From Aspergillus flavus (Eukaryota > Ascomycota > Eurotiomycetes > Eurotiales > Aspergillaceae): a DNA stretch of 64,000 nt. The first letter of the stretch is position 1; each line of letters starts with the position of its first letter. A program made the position numbers and the translations under genes. Of the stretch, positions 1-12,452 are shown in pieces. The notes under the pieces were generated by a model that saw nothing but the letters and a program-made list of their open reading frames with translations, was not told the DNA's origin and did not search any database. The stretch spans positions 1,178,001 to 1,242,000 of the forward strand of contig NC_092404.1 of the NCBI RefSeq assembly GCF_009017415.1, read 5' to 3'.

Positions 1-1341
1 CAAGGAAGTGCATCGTACCTTATAACGATCATCCTTAATGGGTGCATGCGGCTGTCCCCCAATAATAGCGACCGATCTCCACCGCAGCACCTCCTTCACA
101 AACGCCCTTACATATGGCAAATCAGACTCATCCTCGAACGTCGGACTCCGATGTGGCCCCACCACCCGATCGAGCTCTTCCCATGCCTTGGGCAGTGTCT
201 CCGGAAATGCACAACAAGCGAGAACAAAAGTGACAAGTGTGGAGCTGGATGTATCGCTGCCTGCTCCAAAAAGGTTACCCGCGAGCGAGGAGATCTCCAT
301 TTTGGTAAGGTTGTGTTTCGGCACTTCTTCGAAGAGTTTCCTTGCGTAGCACTGTTTTGCCTCTGGACCACTGGCGGCTTCTTCTGCTAACGCGTAGAAA
401 AAGGGCCTGCCGCGTCCTTGTCCATTGCCTAATCCGTGCTTCCAGGGTGCCATCCAGTTGGGGAATTTGGCGAGGACTAGACCGTGTTAACTGACGACAC
501 AGGGATAAGAATACATTGATAGAGGACTAACAAGGAAACGACTCCATCAACATGGGAAACGACTTCCCCGGTACATTCAACTCAGCCGCCCGCTGCATCA
601 CCGCAATCACCTCCGTGATAATCGGGTCGGTATATGCACACACACGTCTCCCAAACCCAATTATCGAGACCACGCTCGTCGCGTACCTCTCGAAATGGTT
701 CACGTACTCCCTGAGTTCGCGCAAGAGATCCAAAGCAACGACCTTGCTCTCGTCGTTCTGGAACCCGCGGTAGTTGCGCACTTGCTGCAGTCCAACGCCC
801 ATATGGGTTAGTTTCCTGTGCAGCCGCCATCTATCTCCGTAGTACATGTTGACCATGTTAGACTAGCCGGCACCGAGCTCGCTAAAGACGACCATTCGTG
901 GACGGGATGCATAGATTGCGGCTCGCTTGTTGAGGAGTTCGTCAGCAGCCCAGGCGTCGCAGATCCAGATTGTTGGTCGTCGGCCTGTCCAGAATGTGAT
1001 CATGGGCGTGTTGTACTCTTTTGCTAGTTGCTCGAAGTATATCCATGGTTTTTGGTCTGGTAGGAGATGTGTGTTTCCGATCATGGGAAGGGGGAATGGA
1101 CCTGGTGGCTGTAGCTAAGTGTTAGCGTAGCTATTAGGTTATTCGTTTGATATTGCTGTGGGCTTGCCATTTGGAAATGGAGGTATATCATATATCCATA
1201 GTCTACAATCAAGGCCAGTCCCAGGATTACCACTACCGGAGGTATTAATGTGGCGAGATTCACGTGGCTCCATCCAGGATGGCTGAGGATGCGCTGACCC
1301 TGAATGAGAGCAAAGAGTTGCTCAACCCTCTCGACTATCAT
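1..1341 (-). pseudogene. Cytochrome P450, 3' end off the window, interrupted by an in-frame stop
   Basis: Fungal microsomal P450 of the O-methylsterigmatocystin-oxidoreductase-like type, an oxidase acting at the ER on an unknown substrate. Model: exons 1168-1341, 532-1108 and 19-476, then an intron leading off the edge, so the haem-binding Cys region is not in view. The N-terminus has a membrane helix followed by a proline hinge (PPGPFPLPMIGN). Exon 3 carries the I-helix oxygen-binding motif (GAGSDTSSST) and the E-x-x-R pair in KEVLRW. Intron 1 appears to use a GC donor (ATG|GCAAGC). At 863-865 a TAG sits where the alignment expects CAG (Gln) between ELGAG and SNMVNM; the frame is open on both sides and no good splice pair removes it. 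The gene is therefore probably a recent pseudogene, or the base is a strain variant or sequencing error. It is divergent from the sugar transporter. Confidence 0.75.
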
Positions 1342-2122
1342 AGTTCCTAGATGGCGATATGGAAGCAGAGAGCATGCTATAGCAACTGAGTCAACTAGTC
1401 ATGTACATATATTTACGCCCCCTTACTTCACCCCTCTTCGGATAAGGATGTATACTGGGTTCATGATGATAGACCCTGCGGGGTATCGTCTTCTGAGCTC
1501 ATACGGAAATCAATACGGAAACTGGGGCACAAGTGGCGGCACATGTGGCGGTAACCCTGCGTCTGCTGAGCTTACCCCACATCCTGCACTGATTGAAGAA
1601 TTTCCGGGGAAACGAGTTGCTTAGTCTGAGATATTGGGCAGTGGTTGTGACCACCTGTCGCCGTTGTATTGCACCATTGTTGCGTTGAGAGACCTGCAGC
1701 AATATACAAAATAGCATCCAGATCAACCACATCACAATATGCGTATATTCAAGCTAACAGATGTGTTATATTCTTCTATCTTTGATAACCCTAAGCGGGA
1801 CCCGCTGCGGCAGCCCCAGATGTTTAGAGCCCATTTGCGGGGTTTGTGGGGTAAGGACAGCCGATCTCCGAGAAGAAAGACATTGCATAATCTTGACGGA
1901 CTAATCCAACTGAGTCATGTACACTCCAAAAGAGCGCTGCTAACGGGTCAGAAACAGGTGGGCGATTTCAAGCCCTCGGCATAGGCACTGCTCTTTTATA
2001 GCCGGAGCTACAAATCAATATGTGGGGATACACCTTGAAAAAGAAGTGGCGCTGCACTTTAGCTCTATGGTTGCAGCCGATGTTGCAATTATCTTCCGTA
2101 AATGCCTGCTCTCTAAACCATC
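1342..2122. other. Intergenic, shared promoter region of divergent P450 and sugar transporter
   Basis: 781 bp between two divergent starts. Short open frames here lack codon bias and recognisable motifs. I see no specific operator that I can support. Confidence 0.5.
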
Positions 2123-3909
2123 ATGGCTGAGGTGAGTATATCGACGACAACATTATGGCAGAACCAAAAATGTCTTTTCCTCTGCTCTCTGGTCTCAATG
2201 GCCAACCTGCAATATGGATTTGACCTGGCCGCTATTGGATCTCTCCAGGCTATGCCAGGGTTCCTCAAAGTATTCGGGTACCCAGACCCAGGATCTGAGG
2301 GGGGGTATGCAATTGACGTGAGATTATCTCCTCTTTCGGAAAAGACATGCACGAACTAACGACCCGCCCATCCACATAGAGCACGGTTCAACAACTGATA
2401 ACATCTCTCCTAACCCTGGGTTCCTTCGTTTCTTCACTGGTAGCAGGGTTCTTCTCAGCCTATCTAGGCCGTCGGCATGCCTTGTGGCTTGCTTGTATCG
2501 TGAACGCCATAGCATGCGCAATTCAAATAGGCGCCCCCTCAGCAGGAGTTCTATACCTTGGGCGATTGTTACTAGGATTCGCGAATGGATTCCTGGTGAC
2601 ATTCTCCAACATTTACACTGCGGAGGCATCACTAGCCCACCTGCGTGGCGTAATGGTTGCTCTGTTCGCGTACTGGGTGAATATCGGTAGTATACTCGGT
2701 GCTGCGGTAGACAACAAGACTAAGGAAAGGATGGATCGTCTTTCGTATCGAATTCCCTTGGCTTGTCTATACATCGTCCCTAAGTTCCTCTTCGTGGCAT
2801 TGTTCTTCGTCCCCGAGAGTCCGCGGTGGCTTCTCCATCGAGGAAAAGCACAAGCTGCAAGACAAGCGCTTGAGCAACTCCGCGGTACCAGCTACGCCAC
2901 CATCCGCGCTTCATCCAGCGGCGACGATAGCAGCGACGAGATAACCCCATCTCTCCTAGAACTCGAATGGGCCGAGATGGTCAAAGGCGTCGAAGAAGAA
3001 AAGCGCGAACAAGGCAACGTCACAGCATTAGACATGTTCCGAGGTGCGTCCCCCCTTCTTACCTCCCACCCTAAACAAACTTGATAAGGAATCATTCCTC
3101 ACCATATAAATTATACCAGGAATCGACCTCCGCCGCACAATCCTCTGCTACGGCATGATCGGCTGCCAATCCGCCTCCGGCGTATGGTTCCTAATCGGCT
3201 ACCAAACCTACTTCTTCACCGTCTCCGGCATAACCAAAGCCTTCGAGTTCTCGATCATGAACACCTGCTTCGGCTTCCTAGGCGTCAACATCGGCATGTA
3301 CGCAATCCGGAACTGGCTCGGTCGTCGCGCAATCCTCATGCTCGGCGTCATCGCCTGCGGCCTATGCCAACTAGCAAGCGCCATTGCCGCAACAGTGAGT
3401 CCGAATTCCCTTCCCACGGGTCAGGCGTTGGTGGCCTTCACGGCGTTGTTCATGTTCTTCTATAACGGCTGTGTTGGGGCGGCGAGTTACCCTGTTGCGA
3501 CGGAGTTGGTGAGTTCGAGGTTAAGGGCGTGGACGGTCGGCACGGCTACGTCGTTGGGGTATTTGCTGGCTTGGTTGGTGAATTTTTGTACGCCGTATTT
3601 TATTAATCCGGAGCATTTGAATTGGGTATGTGGACTCCTCCTGGGGTTTGGTTTCTGGGTGTTAAGACTGACGGTTAGGGGTAGGGTGCTCGCTATGGGT
3701 ATATTTGGGCTGGGTCGAACTTGGCGTGTGTGGTTTTCTTTTACTTCTTTATCCCTGAGATGAAGGGGCGCACGTTGGAGGAGTTGGATGAGATCTTTGC
3801 TGCCAGGGTTGCGGCTCGCAAGTTCAAGTCCTATCAGTGTCTTATTGGGGAGGCTGCGAGGATTGCTGCTGTTCATGCGGAGGGCCGTAAGCAGAACTGG
3901 GAGATGTAG
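2123..3909 (+). CDS. MFS sugar transporter (hexose/lactose-permease-like)
   Basis: Plasma-membrane sugar:proton symporter of the major facilitator sugar-porter family; the substrate cannot be told. Exons 2123-2317, 2380-3043, 3120-3625 and 3685-3909 join in frame to 529 residues, the usual length for a 12-helix transporter. Visible family marks are the loop 2-3 motif AYLGRRHA, PESPRWLLHRG at the start of the central loop, NWLGRRA in the second half, and the C-terminal PEMKGRTLEELDEIF. The start is the first ATG in frame with a hydrophobic first helix soon after. It lies between two P450 genes, a placement often seen for transporters in accessory metabolic blocks, but no biosynthetic backbone enzyme is in view. 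No damage is seen. Confidence 0.88.
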
Positions 3910-4953
3910 TTGGCGATTATGCTACAGTCTATTCAGTCTGACATCTGCACCGTCATCAATGAAGACTGAGATTGACCATCCACTGGCTCCAAGTCATTGT
4001 GATTGTAGCTTGCGTGCCAAAGCGGACATATAACGTAGAGATCGCTGCTATTAGCATTCTAGGGAAAGACAATCAAACGGATAAAAATGTGTACTGCCAG
4101 CTAGAAATTGTTTCCCGGGATTAGTATCCTACCTAGGGCTGATTTATAGGCCCCGGTAAGGCAATGGACATCAGTATGTAAATTATAGTAGGTCGAATTA
4201 GGGTTAGGTCAGCGGATATTGCCAATTCTTCATGAGGGTGAGGATCGCATGCATTCTCTTGTATGCCTAACACTCCTGGACGTCATGTATATATAGACGA
4301 TCTTTTGACCACCGCTACGGTAGCAAGTTCTTTCGACAGACAGCAGTTCTATCTAGGCATATATACATTACCCAACCGCCACGACAGAAGCTGCAGGATG
4401 TCAGAAAGAGCATGTCTAACGCAATCCCCGTGGGGGTTCAACCAATCATTTGTCAATCAAACTGTCCAGAATTAATCAAGTGGATCTTATCAACGAAGAT
4501 GCCTACTGTAGTCTGTGGGTGGTCAATTCAGACTCGCAAAAGCTTCAACCCTCGTGACGTGAGTGATGTGATGTATCACTTCATCCCGTATCCTGCAGAC
4601 TAAGTGATGATCTCTGAACCAATAATAGCTGGATAAGCTGAAGATCAGGATGAACTCATGCATCTTAAACTTCTCCTCATGATTAATGACTCTCTTCTAT
4701 TGGATCAACTCCAAGACCAGAAGATGATTCGCCCATAACATTATCAGTGCGTTCCATGACAACTTCGTGCTAATAAATAGCACGGTCATGAACCTATTTT
4801 CTGATTTGTAAATCTCGAAACGCATAACTTCAGTAGCCGAGTCAGACTCTTTGCTTCGCTCTTCGTCTGCGACCGGATACATTTTTCTTCTTCATTCTTC
4901 TCCAGGCGAAGCTCTGAAAAGCAGAAACTTGCCGGACAGTGTCTGTGCCCGCC
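3910..4953. other. Intergenic, nothing coding seen
   Basis: 1,044 bp between two co-directional genes. It must hold the transporter terminator and the promoter of the second P450. The short frames here look random. Confidence 0.5.
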
Positions 4954-6940
4954 ATGGAGTCTATACTTCTATTTCTCACTATTAGCCTTGTTGGTTTATA
5001 TCTCGTTGGATCTCATCTCAGCAAAAAGCACTCTCTGGGACACTTACCACCAGGGCCTCCCCGAAAGCCAATAATCGGCAATCTAACCGACCTGCCATCA
5101 CACGATGTGTGCGATTGGGAATACTGGCTTAAACACAAAGACCTCTATGGTAAACACCTCACATATAGAACAGGATATCCTCTCCACCAGGATGATTATA
5201 ACACTGAACAGGCCCAATCAGCTCATTGAGTATATTCGGCGACAACATCGTCATCCTCAATGATGCCCGCTTCGCACGAGACATACTCGAGAAGCGCTCT
5301 TCCATCTGGTCCTCCAGACCCAGTTGGAACTTTGCTAAAATGTTGACTTCATCCTTACTGACATCTTTGTATTCGGTATGGCTGCTGACACCAGTCCAGG
5401 GCCGGTTGGAATAAGATTCTAGGCACCTTGGCATATTCAGATCCCTCGTTTAAGGATATGCGGAAGGCCATTGGTCATCAGATTGGGTCCAAAACAGCTG
5501 CGTCTCGATTCAACGCAGTGCAGGATCTTGAGGTTCGTCGATTTCTTCTTCGTGTGCTGGAGGATCCGGATAATTTACTTCAACATATACGCAAGTATGC
5601 TTTACGATATCGTCCGGAATGGTGAGTCTCCGCTGACAGAGTAGCTAGAGAGGCCGGTGCTATCGTTTTAAAAATCGCATATGGCTATACCATTGAGCCA
5701 CACGGGCATGACCCCCTTGTTGACCTCGCTGATGAGGCTATGGCTACTTTCGGGTTGGCGATTCTTCCCGGGACCTGGGTGGTGGATTTTATTCCGATCT
5801 GTAAGCTGTGAGAGGCAATCTCTCTTTTCGGTGCTCCAGTTGACTTGAATATCAGTGAAACACGTGCCTACATGGTTTCCGGGGGCTCAGTTTGCACGAA
5901 TGGCAAAGCAATTTCGAAAGAGTGCTGCAGCTTTCAGCGACGTCCCCTATGCATTTGTTAAACGCAGACTGGCCCAACGAGACTTTGAGCCATCTTTTCT
6001 TGCCGGTTTGATCCGAAAGAATGAGGAGCAGCCAGGCCCGGGGTCTTATGAAGAAACAGTGATAAAGTGGGCTGCTGCATCCTTCTATGGTGGGGGATCT
6101 GATACGGTATATATATACCCTTGCCATACTGCGCATCAACTGACGCTGATTCATGCCAGACTGTATCCACCATGTCTAGTTTCTTCCTAGTCATGGCACA
6201 GTACCCCGATGTGCAACGGAAGGCACAAGCGGAAATTGATTGTGTTGTAGGGCCAGATCGTCTGCCTAGTTTTCAGGATCGCGAAAATCTTCCGTATATT
6301 AATGCCATGGTCAAAGAGATCCTTCGATGGCATCCGGTGCTCCCGATGGGTACAGCGCACGCCTCCGTTATGGATGACACATATGAGGGATATACATTTC
6401 CCAAAGGGACTCTGATGGTCCCGAATGTCTGGTGCGTATCGTCCTGGTTGTGTCACCAACGCTATGAACATCGTCTCAGTTGGGTTGTTCAGTCCTTAGG
6501 AGACAATTCGTGTTTCACATAATCAGCCATCCCCGCTAATCTCATTCAGGGCTTTTACGCACGACCCCAGTACTTACCCAGACCCTCACACCTTCAAGCC
6601 AGAGCGCTTCCTAAGCTACGAAGGGCATGAGCCAGAGGCCAATCCGTACTACTTGGTCTTCGGGTTCGGCCGCCGTGTCTGTCCAGGCCGCACGCTCGCT
6701 GATGCGAACCTGTATATCTCCATCGCTCAATCGGTGGCAGCCTTCACCATCACCAAGCCGATTCGAGATGGCAAGGAGGTTGATCTACGGGCCGAGTATC
6801 AATCGGGTGCGATCAGTCACCCGGTGCCTTACAACGTTACTATCACACCGCGTAGCCCGCGGTATGAAGAGCTTATTCGGGCTGTGGAGACGGAACATCC
6901 GTGGGAGAAGAGCCATTCCGAAGAGCTTAGGCTGGTGTGA
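4954..6940 (+). CDS. Cytochrome P450, OrdA-like
   Basis: ER-bound P450 mono-oxygenase close in layout to O-methylsterigmatocystin oxidoreductase-type enzymes of fungal secondary metabolism; substrate unknown. Seven exons (4954-5149, 5212-5341, 5400-5594, 5649-5800, 5856-6106, 6160-6431, 6550-6940) join in frame to 528 residues, the usual length. Seen: N-terminal membrane helix, hinge PPGPPRKPIIGN, I-helix GGGSDT, K-helix KEILRWHPV, and the haem loop FGFGRRVCPGR with its Cys ligand. A second in-frame ATG at 4939 would add five residues; 4954 is preferred because the hydrophobic helix follows directly. Unlike the P450 at the left edge this gene is intact. Intron 2 has a weak donor (GTTGAC), so that border is the least certain. 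Confidence 0.88.
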
Positions 6941-7318
6941 TGTCTGGCGTCAGTACTTGGGCTCTTTGAAGAATAAAGCCTTTTTTTCCCGTCACTCCTC
7001 TGTTCATCTTGGAGGTATGGCGAGATCCGTGACGGCGTCCGGTTTGTTGAGTTTCATCTGAGAACAATATATTTTGCACGGGGTCTCCGCTAAAGTAGGT
7101 AATGTATGCCATGGTACCAAGGGGCCTCGAGCCGGTGCCTTGGTAGTCTGGACAAGCTATGGAATAAGTGTTTCCAAGGTCGAGGAACAACTAAGGGCCT
7201 GGATCTGGCTATAAGAGCACATACTTTGGCGCAAACCAACTCAGGAAAAGGGAAAAGCGGAGCAACACTGAGAACACGTGTCCTGGAGAGGTCCGCAAAA
7301 GCAATGAAGCAAAAAGAT
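6941..7318. other. Intergenic between P450 and tRNA
   Basis: 378 bp with no convincing gene; downstream flank of the P450. Confidence 0.5.
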
Positions 7319-7389
7319 GGAGACGCGGGGAATCGAACCCCGGACCACTCCCATGCTAAGGGAGTATTATACCACTAAACCACATCCCC
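7319..7389 (-). tRNA. tRNA-Ala (anticodon AGC)
   Basis: On the minus strand the 71-nt stretch folds as a tRNA: acceptor GGGGATG pairs with CGTCTCC, the anticodon stem CTCCC/GGGAG closes the loop TTAGCAT, and the T-arm carries GGTTCGAAT. The loop places AGC at the anticodon. The third acceptor pair is G-U, the identity mark of alanine tRNAs. No intron is present. Confidence 0.95.
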
Positions 7390-8965
7390 AATTGGATGAA
7401 AGGAGGATGGTTAACATAACATATGAGGCAAATTCAACAATCAGGTCAAATGTGAAGCCGCGGACTTACGCATTCCTGACCAGATTCCAAGAATGCGGTC
7501 AAAATCCAGAGTTCAGCTAATGCGGCAACCCACGTGGAAAAGGAGATAATCCCGTTGAGACATAAGTTCCAGACCGTCTAGCGAGCTATGTGGTGTGATA
7601 TTCCCGACCGCCCGTTAACGGACAATGAAGATCAACTTGGTGATGGGGGCCGAGCATCATGCAGCAAACTCCGGAAATATATATTTTTGTCTGACATGAT
7701 GCAGGTTGTCGCATACACTTTCCCGACCCCATCAACTCTGCCATGTAATGTCGGTGGACGACAAGGCAAGTTTACCTTCTGTCAGACCGACTAAACTTGC
7801 CGGGATTCTCCCGTTGAAGTTTAATTATAGTATCGAGTGGAGTGAGATCATCTTCCAAAACATAACTGCCTGGTGTCGTGGCTGTGGAAATTAAAACGTA
7901 TGCAGCTGAGATAGGCAACCGAATTTCAACTATAAGCGGACCGGGATTTCCGTACATATTATTCACCGCAATCGAGATAGCTGGCTGAACGGTTTGTGTG
8001 ACCGGATTCGAGACGGAGTTGTCTTTCTGTGAGACCTACAGTGACAGCTCACGAGGTGGAGGAGAGAATGCATCTCTGGTCCTGTTATGAATCCAGAAAA
8101 CGGAGACCGTGTATTAAGGTATGCAGCCCACATTTCAAGGTGGAGACCTGCTGTGGGCACTGAAAGACTCGGCAGGAATGCTGAATGGTCTGGAGATGCC
8201 TCGGGCGCTAAGTGTGCGCCTGACGATGACGATGACCAGGAATTAGTGTTGCAAAGTGGATATCTGATTGAAAAGTATGTCGACCAGTGGGTGAAATTGA
8301 GAGTGGCTGGATATAACGAAGGAAAATAACAAGTGTGAGGCTGTTGCGTCAAAGGTCTTGAAACGGGGGAAAATCAAGTGTATCGGAAACTGCGACCGAT
8401 AAATACAGGACACTAGGCTGAACGGGGGACAGTGGGTGCAGTTTTGCATGCAGGAACAGCAGGGCTCCACTAATCAGGAATCATCCCCAGCCACCCCCAG
8501 CCACCCCAAATCCCAGCGCCTGACCCAGGGACCCGCCCCGCATCCAATCAGGCTGCTCATCGGGCGTAATAACGTAAGATGTGGTAAAGTTTCGTTTCCA
8601 TACTCTTACTATCGCTCAGATCGTCTTATCGAAAAGTCTTGTTTGGTTTCCCCTCCCTTTCTTCATCTCATCTCATCTCATCTCTTCCTCTTCCTCCTCT
8701 CTTTGGTTTATCAATTCCTCCCCCCTGCAGGTGTTAAGCCCCCTGTCGTAAAAAGAGTCCCCGGAACTGGCACCATTGGTTTTTTTCCTGTTTGTTATTG
8801 TGGCCGTTGCATAGATCCCCTGTATTCTTGTATTACTACACTTGCCCCCAAGCTCACAAATCGTTTTCGTTGCGACGAATGCGGTGCCTCCCAGTGATAT
8901 CGCATTCCTTTGATTAATCCCCTTCGTTCCTCTCGGGCGACTTGTCAACTGACGGTCATTATAAT
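7390..8965. other. Intergenic with long pyrimidine-rich leader
   Basis: 1,576 bp without a supported gene. The part nearest the next gene (about 8,590-8,720) is rich in CT, with repeated CTCAT units at about 8,664-8,683, a common look for the core promoter and 5' leader of fungal genes. Confidence 0.5.
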
Positions 8966-11792
8966 ATGGCTTCTAAACCGCCCCGGTTGTCCATGATCAA
9001 CCATGCCGCCGGCATTTACGCTGACATGTCCGTCGATGGGCCTGCGATTGGAACTCTGGTTCTCGTCATCGACCGGGCAAAGAACCTGCCCAACAGAAAG
9101 ACAATGGGGAAACAGAATCCCTATTGTGCGGCTCGTCTAGGGAAGGAAGCTAAGAAAACTGAGACTGACTTGCGAGGGGGCCAAACGCCGAGATGGTACG
9201 CGCTAGGAATTCCCTTTGTTTGATCTAAGTCTCTTCTCTGTCGAACCACATGATTTTAACTAGCGCATGTTGACATTCTCTAGGGACCAAGAACTTCGAT
9301 TTACCGTACACGAGTCGCCAGACTATTTCAGACTCAAGGTAACCATATTCAACGACGACAAGAAAACTGACCTGATCGGAGAGACCTGGATTGATCTGAA
9401 AGACTTGATCATCCCCGGTGGTAGCCAGAGCGATCACTGGCATCCATTGCAGTTTCGTGGAAAGTATGCCGGTGAAGTCCGTATCGAGATGACTTATTAC
9501 GACACTAGACCAGAAGATGAGGCAGTGATTGAACGACGGTTGCATGCGGCAGAGAAGGTCAACGTCCAGGGTAAACCGAGCGCCTCCAGCTCGAGTCTAA
9601 ACTTAAGGTCGAGTCCAGGGCCAATCAGCTCCTCTTCGTCTCTATCAGGACCCCGACAGCTGAAAGAGGTCAAGCGACGCCCACTGCCCAGTGGTCCTCC
9701 GGGGTCAGGTTCAGCACGTCCTGCGCTTCCAGAGAAGACTGCCTCAGCTCCTCCAGCACCCACCCAATCCCCTCCTCGACCCACTCCCGAGCACACCCAT
9801 TCCACCCCACCCCTGCCAACCCACGATTATCCTCACTCGACGCCGTCCCCAGTGGAATATCCACGCCACTCGTCGCGACATCCGGGGCCTCCAGAGGTCC
9901 CCTTGGATGCGTCGGCGTATGGCCCACCACCGGGGGTAGCTTCGCACTCCGCGAGAACCTATGAATCTCCCGATGATTTCCAACGGGAATGGAGTAATCC
10001 ATCCCATCAGGCTCCGGCTCCCCCTCGGCGTCATCTGCAGGAAGTACCCTACCATTCGCACCGTGAAAGGCCAGACTCGTACGATACACGCTCTCATGCA
10101 CGGCCACGGTCTGGGTACGGCAATGCGCCGCCCACGGACTTTCGCTCTTCTAGGCATGACCGGCCAACAAGTCGTTCGGGACCGGAGATGTATGCGCCCA
10201 TGTCAGGGGCAACGCCACCACGTCCGAGCAGCCACCACAGCAATCATCATGCATTCGCTTCCCAAGAGCAATATGTGCCCAACGAGATAGCGCATGCACA
10301 GCAAGTCTCACGGTATAGACAACGCTCTCCGGCGGGGATCCGTGAATCTCAGGTAGAATATGGATCCCACCCAGTGGAAACGGAACTCCGTTATCGCCCG
10401 CATAGCAACTCCCTGGTCAAAGAAACTAGTCCAATCCGTCCTCCCAGTAGTCGTGAAAGCCTACCGGCAGAGTATGCAACGATGCAGCCCCGGGTGGAAG
10501 ACGAAGAAGAGGAAGGCCCTCCGCCTCCGCCCCCGGTTCATCGATCAGGCCTGGTGCAGACCAGTCAGCAGTTAGTACCGTCACCAACCCCTTCGTACCA
10601 AGCTTACTCGCCAGAGTTTGCATCTCCCCGGACCTCCAACGAAATCAACCTGTCGCAGCCGTCGCACATGCAGTCCGACGGAGGCCGGATGCAGGACCTT
10701 CCCCCCCATACGAACGGACTGTCCATGCCCCCCAGTCTAGTCGCCGGGTTTGATCCCGCCATTGCAGAGGCCGAAGCGGACCGTGCCGAACACGAACGGC
10801 GCCAGAGCCGAAGACGCAGTGAGCTGATCGAAGACATCATCATGCCGCCCGAGCCGACTTCTGTGATCGTGCCTTACCCCGTAGAACCTTCCCCGCCAAT
10901 CATGGACGACCGCCGTTCACTGATCAGTCGAGGATCAGCGCATTCATCCGAGACTCGTCTCGTCCCTCGCCGGAAATCTGTCAGTCCCCGGCCACCACCC
11001 CTCGGCGAGCGGGAAACTTCGCAAATCCCCTTCTCGCCGGATTCGTTTGATGCCTTTAATCCAAACGCAGCTCGCGCAGCGGTCCTCCGGGACCCAGCTC
11101 CGGCATATGACACACCAGCCGAGGCGATGGACGCCGCCCGACGGTCTGAGAGGGAAGCAGCGCGGGACCCGGGCCCAATCATCGGTGACGATGGTCGAGA
11201 GATCGATCCCTCCGACCACCTACCAACCGATACGTGGGCCCCAGAGCCAGAACGGAAGACTAAGAAACCAGGTGTGGTAGTCCGCTTCAAGAATGTTCCA
11301 CGAAAGAGGAGCCCCGCGCCACCGCCGGTTCGGGAGTACGCATCACGGTCTCGGCCCTTGGTGGACGGACAACATAGACGTCAGTCATACGTGCCGGATC
11401 CTGCTATGCGAACCTCGCCCGGGGAGAATCGTGGTCGCGCACTCTCGCCTTACAGACACGGACGGACCATGAGTTCCCCAAACGCAGCCCCCTCTCATCG
11501 AACCTCTGTTTCCCCATCTCCACGGGGACACTCCCCGTCAAGCTTGTACGCCCCGGTCAACACGGGCCCACCCATTCCAGCCAAGGTGCCGATTGCCCAA
11601 CCCATGAACCAGAACTACCCGGTGATGAATGGTAACGGGACTCCCCAGGGCTTTCCCGTGGCGGGCAGTCACCCAGGAATGGACGCGCTAAGTCGAGAGC
11701 TGAACACCATCGATATCGGGTCCGTGGGGTGCAGCAACCAACGGGCACTCAGGAGATACGTCCCCAAAGTGCCTGCGGGATATGCCGCATGA
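8966..11792 (+). CDS. C2-domain cytokinesis protein, Inn1/Fic1-like
   Basis: Probably the filamentous-fungal member of the Inn1/Fic1 ingression-protein family, which links the actomyosin ring to membrane ingression and septum synthesis. Exons 8966-9195 and 9284-11792 give 912 residues. Residues about 20-150 form a C2 domain that begins IGTLVLVIDRAKNLPN and includes KQNPYC and the strand around GEVRIEMTYY. The rest is a long disordered tail rich in Pro, Ser, Arg and His, with many P-x-x-P motifs such as PPLPTHD and PPPPPP that would bind SH3 domains of F-BAR partners. A weakly basic segment, KKPGVVVRFKNVPRKR, lies near residue 740. The ATG at 8966 is chosen because the C2 domain follows closely. 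The last 30 or so residues may be altered by an unmodelled intron. Confidence 0.8.
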
Positions 11793-12452
11793 TGTCGGTC
11801 TATGACTTGATGAATTTCTTCTGTCTGTCTTCTTTTCTTTTCTTTTCTTTTCTTTTTTTGTTCTTGGCCTCTAAGATTGCATGGAGAATGAAAAAACTGT
11901 ACGAACGTGGTTTCTAGGTTTATCTTTTCGGGCGGCGTTCAGGTTTATACGCAGCGATATCTATACATACGCAGATTGATATTTGGCATAGCTTAACGTG
12001 ATTTGGCTTGGGACATGAACACGATTATAAAAGACGATTTGCATTGCCTAGCATTACTCCAAGACTGAATCCTTAGTCAATTCTTCTCTGATTCGCTCTG
12101 ACCACTTACCACCTATCATATCCAGGCATCTACAAAACCTCACCAAGACCAACAACCCGACAGTGAAGAAAGAAGAACCCCTTTGTCTCCCATCCACCTA
12201 CAAGAATCACTATCCCTCCCAACCAGGCACCAGGAATTAATCCCTTTCTCCAATCAAGACACCACACACGACATTTGCCACATAAAACCCCATATATAAG
12301 AGTAAAATAAAGAGACCCTCCCCATCATCCCATATCCCCCTAAACAAAGCTATCCATCCCATCCATCCAAACCAACCCAAGCCCCCAATCCAAAGCCAAA
12401 ACACAAAAGCAAAGAACCCCTTCTCCCAGAGAAAGGAAGACAGAAAACAAAA
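11793..12452. other. Intergenic with TTTTC microsatellite
   Basis: 660 bp. A TTTTC pentamer run lies at about 11,834-11,861 just after the stop of the C2 gene. Toward 12,450 the sequence is A- and C-rich, as in many fungal 5' leaders. No gene is supported. Confidence 0.55.

Noticed and set aside
9497..11290. Several long minus-strand frames within the C2-domain gene
   Set aside because: They are shadows of a GC-rich, Pro/Ser/Arg-rich coding sequence; the plus strand carries the C2 domain and consistent frame.
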